Assembly: GCF_018873765.1 (NCBI RefSeq)
Contig: NC_057924.1
Span: 13,603,001 to 13,667,000, forward strand
DNA length: 64,000 bases
Origin: Telopea speciosissima
Lineage: Eukaryota > Streptophyta > Magnoliopsida > Proteales > Proteaceae
Direction: 5' to 3'
Of the stretch, positions 26,701-36,420 are shown piece by piece. Made by a program: the position numbers and the translations under genes. The notes beneath the pieces are model-generated. The model saw only the letters and a list, made by a program, of their open reading frames with translations. It made no database searches and had not been told where the DNA came from. Numbering within the stretch: position 1 is the first letter of the stretch; the number at the start of each line of letters is the position of its first letter.

Positions 26701-29700
26701 TTATGAGCTGGGCCACCTGATCACAAGCCCTTCAGTATCTACAGATGCAGTCCTGAAACAATGCAAGTCACTTACTTTAAATACCATAACTCGACGAGAC
26801 TGGGTTGAGATTTCGACCAGGTCTCAGCTGGTTTCGTGTGTGAAGAAACCCCCTCCCCCCCCAAAAAAAAAAGAAGCTCCTATTTGCTCTTTCTTTTGAC
26901 CAAATCTTACCCAAACAAGCTTGGAACAAGAGGATTTGTTGTAACAAACAATGATAGATGTATGATTTATGAAGTGGTTTGTAATTTGATGTCTTTTCAT
27001 TCCTATTTCTTATTTAAGTTTTACTTGAAATATATGTGTTCTAATACTAAAGATTGTGTGAAATAGGCTATATCATTGCATATATACTGCACACTACCAA
27101 CCTAGGGCCTGAAGTCAAACTACCATTTTGGGTGTGATTTTAAAAATCTAAGGGTTCCACTATGTCTATAGGGGGGCCATAAATAGGCTGTCCTGCAAGT
27201 TTCATGCCCTAATTAGGTCATATGGCCCCAAAACAAAGTTCAAAACTAAAAGAAAAACACAGTTACTGTTGAAATCTCGGATTTCGGGCCTGACCGAAAC
27301 CATGCCTGAAACCGAGACCTCAAACCTTGGGCTATATCTGAGGAACTATACAACAAGGTATGCCATACACGACCAACCTAGAGTACGAAACCAAACTAGT
27401 ATTTTGGGTGTGTTTTTTAACAATCTAAAGGTCCATTATTGTAATTAGGTTCTCCCTGAAGTTTTGGGCCAAACTATACTAAAATGGTCAAACGAAACCA
27501 ATCACCGAAACATGTAGGGTTTAAACCAAGTTTCGGTTGAAACCTGAAATATTTCAGTTTTGACCTTTGTCGAAACCAACTGCTAGACAGAACCGGAACT
27601 AGCGATGAGTGTCCTTGATTGCAGGTGAGAGAACAGGACTCCAATCGATCTGAAATTTGAGGTGTCAATCCCAACTCCTAAACCTCTTGAATCCAACTAA
27701 AGATCACCCAAGAGAACAATTGGGGAACTAATATGAAAGTACTGAAATCGTATCTGATGGAAGTTTCCAGAATTGATCTGAACTTGACTATAGAACTCCA
27801 GCCCACGCAAGGTATTAACCCCAAACTTTGCAGGGTTAGTCGACGCACAAAATTTCAGGCAGAAAAGAGATTAATTGAAAGAGTTCGATCTAAATCTGAT
27901 GGACTGTAGGTACCGCCCAGACTGGAGAAAAATCAGGAAGAAACCAAGGTAACTCAACCATAAAAGAAAAGGACAAGAAGAAGAACAGTAACAGGAAAGA
28001 AGGAGTAAATAGCAGAAACAAGATGTAAGGAAGAGATCAGAACTGGGAAGGAGAAGAGTTGAATTGAAAAGGGAGAGTGAGAGAGAGGAAAGAGAAGGCA
28101 GTGCAGTTGGCCGACAGGCTCACAACTTAGCAACAGAAACACACAAATTCTTACACATATATGCACTCAAAGACTGAACTATCCGTAGTCGTAATCTGAA
28201 AACAGAATTTGAAACTGACTTGAACTCAATCTCTTCCTCTATTGAAAGCTAAGCATGCATATAATATTATTAAGTATGAAATTACAAAAATAACCCCAAA
28301 CAAAGAAATAAAATTCCCTAGCTACCACTATGGAATTGAAACCCTAGTTTAGGCCTCGTTCTCCTTCGCTTCGCTTCCATACTGGTTCATATCGATCCAA
28401 CCAAGCTAGTGCTAACTGCATCACAAGCTCTCTTACCAAATTAGAAACAACTCAAAATAGAAACACTATATAGACTCACGCTAGCCTAAACCTAGAAAAC
28501 AGAAAATAGAAATTCCTAGTAACTACTTAGAATGAAATAGAAACTAACCTAGGACTAAAATCCCATATAGGACTGACAATCCCATGATGTAGATTGAAGC
28601 ATGAAGACCGAAAGAAAAAAAAAAAAATTTGCTGTTCACGTGAACAATACCTCATAACAGTGTTCACATGAAAAGTGATTTGGGGGCTGATATGGACTGC
28701 TGGCTTAGGGAGTTGATTTTTGGTGTTTTTTTATTATTACACTTATTTAGTCCTAATTGGGAATCCTAGTTCTTTTAGGAATCCTAGTTAGAGTCTAGTT
28801 TCTATTTTATAGGTTTTATTAATTAGTTTCTTACTTAGATTAGGATTGGGTTTGTTTTATTATAAATTCATGTATGTGGCTGAACAGAAAAGAGACAGAT
28901 TAAAGAAAAAGATCTATTGATGAAGCTGTGAGATGCGGCAGCGGTGAGATACCGTGGGTGAGAAGCCCTGGGTGAGAGGATGATGGGGACTGAGATAGCC
29001 TGGCTGAGATAGCTGATCCTATCCCCTCTTCTATATCCCTTTCTTCTTCTTCTTATCTTTTATGTTCTTCCTCATATGTAACAAAAAAATAGCAATAAAA
29101 AAATCCAGTTTCAGTTATTTGCTCGTTCTTTTATTTTATTGATCCTGCTGCAATCGATCTCCCACTGGTTTCCCTGGTTCGAGGTCGACTCTTGCATTAT
29201 CCCACCATATGGTTCATTTAACAGCAAACCCAAGTATGCTTAGTCCATGACCCATGATCAAGTGCAGTCAACCAGAATTGCAGCCTTTGCCTACATCATT
29301 CTCACTTCTTCATACACACACAAAAATGCACATTTAATATCATATTATTTGAGAGTGCATTCACATTTAGTATTATTGTTTACTATTTCAAAGGTACACT
29401 ATGGCCCTTTCCTGATTGGAAGCTGATGTTGTTCCAGGAAAAAGCATGGTCTGGTGCCTTTATCCTAATTCAAACCTGTCAACCAAGTCAGTTCAGGATG
29501 CCTTTCAGGGATCTTTGGCTAGTTTAAAAGCTCAGCAACCGATGGTAATTTGTAGTTTAAAAGATCTTCAACCGATGGTATTTTTTTTTTAATTGTGCTG
29601 GCTCTCATTATATATTTATGTTCTCTGATCTAATATTTTAATCTCCATGTTTCTGATGAAAAGTCATGGTGAGGGTACTATTTTTTACACACACCCACAC

Positions 29701-32700
29701 CTGCAGGGTTGGGGGTGCATTCATGCATTCACTCACAAGGGGCATAAATTATCTGAGGCTGTGTTTGGTTGGTTTCCAACAGGCTGTGGGAAGAAAGAGT
29801 TCCATGTGCAATTTCAGTTGCTTCGCCGAAGTAAAAGGTTTAAAATTTAAAAATTTTGAGATGCCCAATTCTTATTGGTTCACATATTAAAAGGAAATAA
29901 AAATGATGATAAAAGTTGGTGAACAAAATAATGGAGGGCTACCCATGGGACTCCTCCCCCCCCCCCCCCATAAAATTTGATCTTCTATATATATATTTTG
30001 AGAGAGGGTTATCTGAGCAAGCGACTCCGCCAGTGTTTGCTAATGGTCCCAAGCCCGGAGAAAGGAAGAGGGTTGGTGTGTCAGGTCGGCAGCCGGCAGC
30101 AGAAAAAAAAAACCGAGCCAAACCTTTTTACATGTAGCCAACCCCATTTAGTTGGGATAAGGCTGAGTTGTTGTTGTTGGTTATCTGAGCAAGCGGCATA
30201 GGGAGTGCACCAATGAGGAGCAACGAAACAGTTTCGTACATATGGGCAAAGAGGTCATTTGATATGAGAGAGAGAGAGAGAGAGGGGGGTTCAGCTCAGA
30301 TGACCTTTTCCAATATATTTTATAGGATATAAAGTAGGACAGATTTTGAAGAGATGAGTTGTGCCCTTCCCCACCCTCCATCCCTAGTCTCACTCCTTAA
30401 TGTACATATATTATTAGAATACTATATGATTTATGGGAAAAGGCTGGGCACACCGCCCGCATACTGCAAGCTAGCGCCCTCTCTCTCTCTCTCTCTCTCT
30501 TTGAATGACCCCCTTGCCCCTCTTGTATGATGCCCCATCCCGCACCCCCCCATTGGTGCCGCCCACTAACTTACCACACGCAGGTGGTGTGCCTTTCCCT
30601 CTCCCATGATTTATTAAACTATAATATTAGAATAATATATGATTTATTATAGTGTTTAATTATGTAGTGAAAATTATAGTTTATTGGAATTGGTTATGGT
30701 GTGTGATGATACTACTCACTATAGACTACGTTCTCATACTATGTGATGTATTAATACTAGTCTCCTAACAAAGAAGCCAATTTATCACAACATTTTATAG
30801 ATTGTTCAGAAACTAGACTGTGATCGGACTACTTGGAATGCCAGGCCTGAATGGTCCATGTCACCAATTGTAGACCATAATGGTTGACACCCAATCCAAG
30901 TGTCCATTTTTTGAAACATTGTCTTTCATGTGGTAAAACAATGATGGTAGAGTTTGATGACTAGGGTGGAATTATAATTTTTTTTCTCCCTTATCTCCTG
31001 TATAGTTTATAGTATCACCCCCTCCCCTATAAAAGCAAATCCTGGCTTCTCCCCGTGGCTGCCACCTGTCATTTTCATTAGTTTTGTGAGGACAACCAAA
31101 CATTAACAAAATTTTGAGAAAGTATTTTCTTTTTTGGGAAAACAATCAAATGTAGTGATAAGGAAGATGGTGTAGAATTAATCTCTACTGGTATCTTCCC
31201 TTGATACTTCCAGATAGTTATTTTTAAGTAATTTCTAGGGTACTGTCATCTTAGGATTTGGTATCTTCCATAGTTCCGCTATTATTGCCACACTATAAGA
31301 AGTAATTATTAGGGTCCTGTCAGCTCAGGATTTGGTGTTTGTAATTACATTTTGCAGGTCCACGAAAGCCCAAGGTAGTGAGTGTGGTAAAAGTTTGAAC
31401 AGAAAAATAATGATTGGGGGCTGGGACTAATTAATCTTATATTGCAACAACAATGTATATTCAAGAGTATACCTTCATGTGCATGGAAATTTCTTATGTT
31501 TCTTTTGAGTCTTCTTTGAAATCTCTTATTTTCTATTTCAGTTAAACGAGGTCGTAATTTCATATTGGTTCTGGTGGACAGAAGTATGAAGATGGCCTGT
31601 TGAATTTTATTTTGATTGATGGTACATGGAACAACTCAGCTGCGATGTTCAGTCGTTTGAAGGTGACATGATAAAAACTTTTTTATTTATAACCAGAACA
31701 CCCTTAAAAATGTGATGGAAGAATTGAAATATTCTTTTTTGCTTGTTTGTCTGTCTGTCATAGACCCACTATTTAGTGTTCCAACTTCAGAGATGGCCTT
31801 GACCAATAATTGAATCCAATTGTACAATCTTAATCATCTAATTACAGAACTTTGTTGTGAATAGATCTCGACAGATTTATATATGGATATTTGAGTCGAT
31901 GGATAATACATTATCCACAACTTTTGACCTAGAAGGTTCCTGGTTGGAGCCGATCAAAAGGCGGGTTCCAAGCTCCATTTTATGGACTCACTGGCCGGAG
32001 AGACGGGTCTTCCCATCTTTGCTTCCTGCTTCAAGTATGCTAGAGGCACTTCAAACAAGAGAGGGGAAAAAATGAAACATGTGACAGAACGATCTGCCCT
32101 AATGTTTATCTCTCTTTGCATTATATCTTACCCATCAATCCTTTATGGAAATAGTTCATAGTTGATTGGTTGGGACTTTGAATTTGTAATTATGTTGTGG
32201 TTTCCACATTCTTAATTTATGTAAGGAGACCTTTCTGCCCGTCATGTGTCCACTTCTGTCTTTATTTTCTGGTGGGATGTGTCCATTACCTCTTGACATC
32301 ATTTTGTTTCTGTAGTTAATTTACAGAGACATGCAAAGATGCCTAGTACATGTGAAATATAAGAAAACAAAAAAAAACCCTGCTTTTTACCTGATTGACA
32401 TAAGTGGATTGGCCAATATTAACATGCAATTGCAATTTAAGTTTGAGGATTTAGGATTTACTCATGATACTGTGGTTTCCAACAGGAACAAGCAAAGTTG
32501 GTCTGGGGAGAGGAACACCTTTCATGCATTTCTCTGGACATGCTAGGTGTGTCTGTGATGCACAAACTCCGGTGAGTTGTAGAACGCAGCAGTGTTTCAG
32601 TCTTTGATTTCTTCTTCTCGTCCTAGTCTGTTTTTCTTCTTTTATCTATCCACTCCGTAGTACTGAATACTGAATGTTCTAAGCCAGGCCCCAACCATCA

Positions 32701-32934
32701 TGGGACCGTACCTGTACAGCAGCAGCAGCCATCGGTCTCTTGTCAGAAGTACACGTCCTTCCTGAGTTGAGCTCACTTGACTTGGATAAACAGGCAGAAG
32801 CGGTGGAAGATGCTCTGGTGGTTTTACTGGAGGCACTTACATCCAGGAGGCTTCGTATGGGTAGGTCCATCATGCGCAAAGAAAGGCACAACATCAATAT
32901 CCATGACCCCTTTCAGAATAGATCTCCTGTGTAA
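14753..32934 (+). CDS. DTW domain-containing protein (tRNA-uridine aminocarboxypropyltransferase family), eight exons
   Basis: Members of this family (bacterial TapT, human DTWD1/2) transfer the 3-amino-3-carboxypropyl group of S-adenosylmethionine to uridine in tRNA. Exons: 14753-15061, 20370-20510, 20715-20807, 20887-21013, 29438-29544, 31582-31662, 32486-32571, 32688-32934; 1,191 coding bases, 396 residues, all borders GT-AG and in phase. Cysteines C148, C151, C158 and C160 form a likely zinc site (CQKCWLP...CMC). The signature reads FILIDGTWNNSA, with D272, T274 and W275. HKLRPQPSWDRTCTAAAA near the exon 7-8 join is also typical. The first 100 residues are variable; an alternative start is Met24. 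Introns 1 and 4 (5.3 and 8.4 kb) carry many transposons. Cell compartment is not evident; a weak organelle-targeting signal is possible. Family assignment is firm, exact tRNA target unknown. Confidence 0.93.
16340..16495 (+). mobile_element. Au-like SINE with 16-bp target duplication
   Basis: The body carries GGCACAACGGCAAGGTTGC and GGTTGCAGGTTTGAGT, degenerate A and B boxes of a tRNA-derived pol III promoter, then AAACAGCCTCT, GGGTAAGGTTGC and the Au-like 3' end GTGCACTGGGTAAGCCCTTTG. It is flanked by perfect 16-bp copies of AGGGTTTCTTGGGCTG (16324-16339 and 16496-16511). Au SINEs are widespread in flowering plants. It is non-autonomous, mobilised by LINE enzymes. Confidence 0.9.
16800..17960 (+). 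mobile_element. RTE-clade LINE fragment, 3' part of reverse transcriptase ORF
   Basis: Readable pieces in order: LKLWNDVLESKGFNIS with TKTIYMGCN (end of the RT domain), then ENLGVA-type and RWFGH-type sequence, then ALNRVVW, and the 3' motif CCCAAGTAGTTGGGATAAGG near 17930. These match RTE-type plant LINEs, whose 3' end normally finishes in TTG repeats; these are absent here. Many stops and frame breaks. A foldback element interrupts it at 17063-17263. The segment at 17560-17660 is repeated at about 17803-17905. Confidence 0.75.
17063..17263. mobile_element. hAT-like foldback element inside the RTE fragment
   Basis: Ends TGTTGTTGTCAAGGCG and GCCATGACGACTGTG are diverged versions of the CATAGTTGTCAAG ends seen at 21090. 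Removing it restores a readable LINE junction, which supports insertion here. The flanking 8 bp (GTTGTATG and GTTGGGTC) match at only five positions. Confidence 0.55.
19707..19877 (-). mobile_element. Au-like SINE, minus strand, with 13-bp target duplication
   Basis: Read on the minus strand it has GCGCAACGGTTAAGTTGC and GGTTGCGGGTTCAAAAC (tRNA-like promoter boxes), AAACAGCCTCT, GGGTAAGGCTGGGTACA and the tail GTGCACTGGGTAGTTC. Direct repeats GGTCTTTATGTAA lie at 19694-19706 and 19878-19890. It is the same family as the copy at 16340, in reverse orientation. Confidence 0.9.
21090..22101. mobile_element. hAT-like foldback element, outer of a nested pair
   Basis: Perfect 13-bp inverted ends CATAGTTGTCAAG / CTTGACAACTATG, and an exact 8-bp target duplication TATAGTTG (21082-21089 and 22102-22109). 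The 8-bp duplication and CA-starting ends fit the hAT superfamily. Without the inner insert it would be about 380 bp, the same size as the related copy at 10719. No transposase is encoded. Confidence 0.85.
21388..22011. mobile_element. hAT-like foldback element, inner of a nested pair
   Basis: Inverted ends CATAGTTGTCACGGCGTC / GGCGACGCCATGACAACTATG, with the exact 8-bp duplication CTAGGGTG at 21380-21387 and 22012-22019. It sits inside the outer element of the same end type. Its subterminal arms are rich in CCATGGCG and TCGATAT motifs that pair with each other. 624 bp, no coding capacity. Confidence 0.88.
22761..26265 (-). mobile_element. L1-clade LINE fragment, 5'-truncated, antisense in DTW intron 4
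   Basis: On the minus strand it opens within the reverse transcriptase domain near 26263 (ALRRFGFGDKWIAWVHQ, GDPLSPILFI), continues with a degenerate FADN box (25960 region; the intact motif is FADD), a WEVTCKPTSEGGLGIRKLRD block (25262-25504), a zf-RVT block (GGNETIAHLFLECNYT near 23790) and an RNase H-like domain (GWFKLNMDV to TNFVAEFEGLITG, 23196-23420; FREGNPREDYLAK near 23030). It ends in an A-tract (T run at 22761-22771 on the plus strand). Several frame breaks make it inactive. A 1-kb insert interrupts the zf-RVT region. Confidence 0.85.
23806..24830. mobile_element. 1-kb insert in the L1 fragment, LTR-like
   Basis: Flanked by CACT at 23802-23805 and 24831-24834; joining the flanks restores the L1 zf-RVT cysteine region. 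Including the last base of the left CACT it starts TGATGCAGATC, and AGGAAGAAGAAG follows soon after. Both features are shared with the start of the chromovirus LTR at 54746. It contains a promoter-like TTTAAATAAAG and no transposon protein. A solo LTR of a related element is the best guess, although a 4-bp duplication is one short of the usual five. Confidence 0.5.
26266..28584. other. Intronic stretch without recognised features
   Basis: Lies in DTW intron 4. Contains degenerate repeats of the type GAAACC/GGTTTC near 26780-27650 that may be a decayed foldback element, and a purine-rich stretch near 27960-28100. No exon or transposon protein was recognised. Confidence 0.5.
28585..29199 (+). 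mobile_element. Probable solo LTR in DTW intron 4
   Basis: About 615 bp between copies of TCCCA (28580-28584 and 29200-29204; the match extends to ATCCCA). Starts TGATGTAGATTGAAG, close to the beginning of the insert at 23806. Internal TTATAAATTC promoter-like sequence, T/C-rich tracts and AATAAAAAAA are LTR-like. No internal region or primer-binding site follows, so it would be a solo LTR. It ends TA, not the canonical CA. Confidence 0.45.
29545..29577 (+). other. Possible in-frame alternative extension of DTW exon 5
   Basis: The exon 5 end AGTTTAAAAG...CAACCGATG^GTAATT is followed 33 bases later by a near copy, AGTTTAAAAG...CAACCGATG^GTATTT. The 33 bases are open in frame and would add 11 residues ending SLKDLQPM, echoing SLKAQQPM of the main exon. 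Use of the second donor is inference. Confidence 0.45.
30024..30178 (+). mobile_element. 155-bp SINE-like derivative of an RTE LINE, 17-bp target duplication
   Basis: Exact 17-bp direct repeats GGTTATCTGAGCAAGCG at 30007-30023 and 30179-30195. The body has CCCAAGCCCGGAGAAAGGAAG at its start and GTAGCCAACCCCATTTAGTTGGGATAAGG with four TTG repeats at its end, both typical of plant RTE LINE termini, with nothing coding between them. It looks like an internally deleted LINE copied in trans. It sits in intron 5 of the DTW gene. Confidence 0.8.
30435..30605. mobile_element. Foldback repeat with (CT)n centre
   Basis: GGGAAAAGGCTGGGCACACCGCCCGC on the left pairs with GCAGGTGGTGTGCCTTTCCC on the right (imperfectly). 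A (CT)n run lies at 30480-30501. About 170 bp, non-coding, in intron 5 of the DTW gene. Superfamily unknown. Confidence 0.5.
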
Positions 32935-32943
32935 TTTATCTTA

Positions 32944-33229
32944 GGTTCCATCTGGTTACGAAAGAAATGAAGGGAAGGGAAGGAGTGGAAATTTTGTAAT
33001 CGTTACCTCAAATGATGGTGTAACTAACTCCAAAACATTTCAAATTTGGTTACTAAATTTTGCTTTATTTTGCAATCAAATTCCTTTGTTTTGAAAAGTA
33101 AAATAAATTGCATCTGAAAAGTATGATTACCAAATATAGTCAGAGTTTTAGGTAAGTTATACAATCATAATTACAAAACCTTCCTTTTTTCTTCTCTTCC
33201 ATTTCCTTTACTTGTAACCAGACGGAACC
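32944..33229. mobile_element. MITE in the presumed 3' UTR of the DTW gene
   Basis: Inverted ends GGTTCCATCTGGTTAC (32944) and GTAACCAGACGGAACC (to 33229), with pairing AG-rich and TC-rich sub-terminal arms. Flanked by TTA and TCA, compatible with a diverged 3-bp PIF/Harbinger-type duplication. It begins nine bases after the stop codon of the DTW gene and contains an AATAAA near 33103 on the plus strand that could serve as the gene's polyadenylation signal. Confidence 0.7.
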
Positions 33230-34466
33230 TCAGGGATGGAGTAGGAACTTTTCAACAAGCCAGCAACTGTATGGGGAGCTTTGAGGAGGATTTAGAAGGT
33301 GAAGTTGTTTGGATATGGATGGATGGATGGATGTGTTCATATGTTTGATGGTCTCAATCTGGTTTTACATGAGAAAAGATTCTCTCAGCTGAAACCAATA
33401 TGCATGATTTCTTTTTCCTTGTCTTCATCTTTGTGGTAGTTTTGGATCTAAGTCAATTAGAGCCATGGATCTGGCCAAATTCTAACCGATTTCGATTGAT
33501 TTGGACTGGAATTAAACTGACCAATTCCATCCCCAATTCTGATTTTCATAACCTTGGTCTATTGTGCTGATGTATGGATCTAACTCAAATAGTCTACATA
33601 AACAGTTTTTAGTAGTCCTTATGTTCAAAAATTTAGACTTCCTATGAACACCCTCAGCAGCCCACACCCCAAAAGAAAGAAAAAAAAAAGTCAGCCACAT
33701 GCGGTAATTCTTTGGAGAATGGAATATTTTAAAAGGGTAAGATGATGTGAGCATATATAGATATTTTTCAAGGTGAGAACCAATGTTAAGCTGCCATTTA
33801 GCCACTTCTCAAAACTTCCTAAACTTTGACGAGTCGCCCCTTCTTTTTAATTAATTTGACTTGAAAAGGTGATCTAACAAGAGGAGATTTGAAATGTCTA
33901 ATGACTTGACTTCAATCCAATTGGCAAAGGAAAAAGTGGCCGGTTTTAAAGTGCTGATGCCATCTAAACTGATCTTTCAACTTTCTTTTATCAATGCGCT
34001 GCTAGTGGCACACTACATAAGGTCTCAGTTTTTACTCATAAAGAAAAGAAAGGAAAATCGGGTTGTTTGGCTCCAGAACAAATTCTACTCTCCATGATGC
34101 TTTTCCTGATCATTGAAGTCGCTTTCTTTGGAAAGTATATGGTTGTGAGTAGTTGAAAGGTTACCTCTATATTGCCATGAACAGCCAAACAACAGAGGAA
34201 CAAGAAAATAATAAAAAGACCGACGTTGAAGAGATTCCCTTTTCTGTATGGTGGTAAGATGTGATTGCAAGGAAAATGATGGCCTTGATTCTATTCACCT
34301 GGACCTGGTTAAGAGAAATTTTCTCTAAATGCTTCAACCAATGATTTTGTTACAGACTTGTAGTCTTCCAGATTTTTTAGAATTTCCTCATGGAGGATTA
34401 AGTAATCCGGAAAGATTTCTTTCCTACTACCTGGCGGTGGGGTTCATTTTCTCGAATTAAATGTAA
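33230..34466. other. Intergenic, no gene recognised
   Basis: Contains a short (GGAT)n run near 33317. Open frames here have no recognisable similarity and no splice partners. Confidence 0.5.
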
Positions 34467-34551
34467 GTTTCTTATTGAATGAATTTGTCTCTTGTCCTCT
34501 CATTGGTATAGTTTCTCATTCAAGTGTTACAAGAAACCTCTTTATTAAGAA

Positions 34552-34701
34552 AATGTTTTCTATATTAGACGTAGGGGCAGGAATGACTGCTATACCTCTA
34601 TGCATGGTAGACATTCCGCCCCTTTTTGTGCCAGCTCATGCACTTTTATTGGTTGATGCACACGATGTGACCCCTAGGTCCCACCCAAAAAACAGCACCC
34701 C
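34552..34701 (+). mobile_element. Foldback element, family F1, copy 1
   Basis: Starts AATGTTTTCTATATTAGACG and ends AACAGCACCCC, diverged forms of the F1 ends. Present in the first unit of the tandem array and absent from the matching place in the second unit. Confidence 0.55.
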
Positions 34702-35256
34702 TTATACATATATAAATAAATTCTTATGGCTCACATGAAGGGAAGGGAAGGGAAACGAACGGTTCTTACATAAACCTACTTTGACCCACTATTTTAAATT
34801 AATCCCTATAAACCTATATCTTTATTGAGCTCATTACGGATTTGAATAATGAAAACCTCATTACTATTTTGTTTATTTATTACGAACAGATTCTTTCTCT
34901 ATGAATCATGATTCACATCACACATAATGGGCATTCGGTTTCACTGTCTCCTCGAAAAGAATTAATTCTTATTGAATGAACCTGTCTCACACCCTCTCAT
35001 TGGTGCAATTTCTCATTTTAATGTCATGGGAAATTTTTGAATAAAAAAAAATATGAAATTTTTATGGTTGTGGAGGGGAAGGAGTAGGTCTTACGTAATT
35101 CTACTTTGACCCACTATTTTATATTAATCCCGGTAAACCTACATCTTGAGCTCATTATGGCTTTGAATAATGAAAACCTCATTACTATTTGGTATTTTTA
35201 TTATGAATCACATAAATTGGCCGTCGGATCCACTCTCTAGAATAAAATTTTCGGGA

Positions 35257-35387
35257 GAATGTTCTCTGTGCCGCAGCGCAGCATGCACCAGGTGCATGGG
35301 CAACCTGTGCAGGGGATAGGGTGGTCATTGCGCCCACCCCCATGTGCTTGGGCGCAGGCTATGCTGCGGCACAAAGAACAGTACCCC
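35257..35387 (+). mobile_element. Foldback element, family F1, copy 2
   Basis: The clearest copy: left end GAATGTTCTCTGTGCCGCAG, right end CTGCGGCACAAAGAACAGTACCCC. Arms pair over about 40 bp. The centre has GGTGGTCATTGCGCCCACCCCC, which is repeated in inverse orientation in the copy at 41997. Confidence 0.7.
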
Positions 35388-35419
35388 AAAATTTTTGTAA
35401 AGGAAAAAGATCTATGTCC

Positions 35420-35550
35420 GAGAGTGTGGCCTAGGCCAGTACTCTCATGAGTCTATCTCTCTCCTCCCCATGTGAAAAGACACTTCTGCTCCCTTATTTT
35501 ATGGAGGAGAGAGACAGACAAATGGGAGTGCTGGTGTAGACCACACTCCC
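35420..35550. mobile_element. Foldback MITE, family F2, copy 2
   Basis: Left GAGAGTGTGGCCTAGGCCAG and right CTGGTGTAGACCACACTCCC are inverted partners, with GAGTCTATCTCTCTCCTCC pairing with GGAGGAGAGAGACAGAC inside. Close relative of the copy at 2053-2183, inserted only about 30 bases from F1 copy 2. Confidence 0.7.
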
Positions 35551-36247
35551 GTTGCTTCCCTTAAATAAATTCCTCTCTTTGGTGTCGTTTTTCATTCTTT
35601 TTCTAATGTCATGGGAAACCTTTGTCTAAAAAAAATGAGGCAAAAAATCCGCAAAAACATCTCACAAAAAGTGGGATCCCTATGTATGTTTTACTTTCAT
35701 TTTAAGGAAAAAGAACATTGCTTGATCGGGTGATTTTGTGTCCGGACACATGATTATGCAAAATTATCACCTAGTCGCTCTTGAAATAAAAATCCTCATA
35801 CGTATTAATGCCCCTACATGTTCTCATTGGCCTCCGCATTGATCCAGGAGTTACATGATCAAGCAACGATCTCTTGCTCTTTCATTTTATTTTGAAAATT
35901 TAGGCTCCACATGGTTGATACCGTCTCCCATCTCTAACTGATGTGACGTATAAATTCCTTCTCATACTGGCAACATGAGAAACCCCGTCCCAAAAATAAA
36001 ATGTATGGAAATTTTTACGGCTCACACGAAATGAAGGGAAATGAGAGGGGGCTTACATAATCCTACTTTGACCCACTATTTTATATTAATCCCTGCAAGC
36101 CGAAATCTTTTTTGAGCTCATTACAGCTTTGAATAATGAAAACCTCATTATAGGTGTATATTTATTACAAAAAGATTCCTTTTCTATGGGATCATGAAAT
36201 GAATATACCCTGACCGATTCCCCTTGGTTCCAAAAAGGAAAATGGGA

Positions 36248-36420
36248 TGCTGCTTTTTGACTGAGATGCAGGGGCCACGCTGTACGCACAAGCCAATGAG
36301 ATTGCACACAATAGCACAAAGGGGACGGAATTTTTGCCATACATGGGGAGCATGTTGGTCATTCCAGCCCCTGTTGTGCGTGGGCATGGCCCCTGCGTCC
36401 GACATAGAAAACATTCTCCC
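36248..36420. mobile_element. Foldback element, F1-related, copy 3
   Basis: The right arm read backwards, GGGAGAATGTTTTCTATGTC then GACGCAGGGGCCATGCCCACG, pairs with the left GATGCAGGGGCCACGCTGTACG. The terminal GAATGTTTTCT matches F1, but the interior is diverged. Confidence 0.5.

Larger units (their letters stand above)
21014..29437 (+). other. DTW gene intron 4, 8.4 kb
   Basis: Starts GTCTGG after GCAG (phase 1) and ends GTTCCAG. It contains the nested foldback pair (21090-22101), an L1 fragment in antisense (22761-26265) with its own 1-kb insert, and a probable solo LTR (28585-29199). The flanking exons splice in frame across it. Confidence 0.85.
34467..36150. repeat. Diverged three-unit tandem array
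   Basis: The block CTACTTTGACCCACTATTTT...GAGCTCATTA...TTTGAATAATGAAAACCTCATTA occurs near 34777, 35100 and 36062. A preceding block, TCTCATTGGT-TTTCTCATT-AATGTCATGGGAAA, occurs near 34500, 35000 and 35590. The order is the same in each unit, so this is a tandem duplication of a non-coding unit. Unit spacing is uneven because foldback elements have inserted (34552, 35257, 35420, and 36248 just outside). Confidence 0.75.

Noticed and set aside
31857..32075. Possible extra DTW exon in intron 6
   Set aside because: Joining exon 6 (ending at 31662) directly to 32486 keeps the frame and gives the continuous family motif; the text here does not resemble the family.
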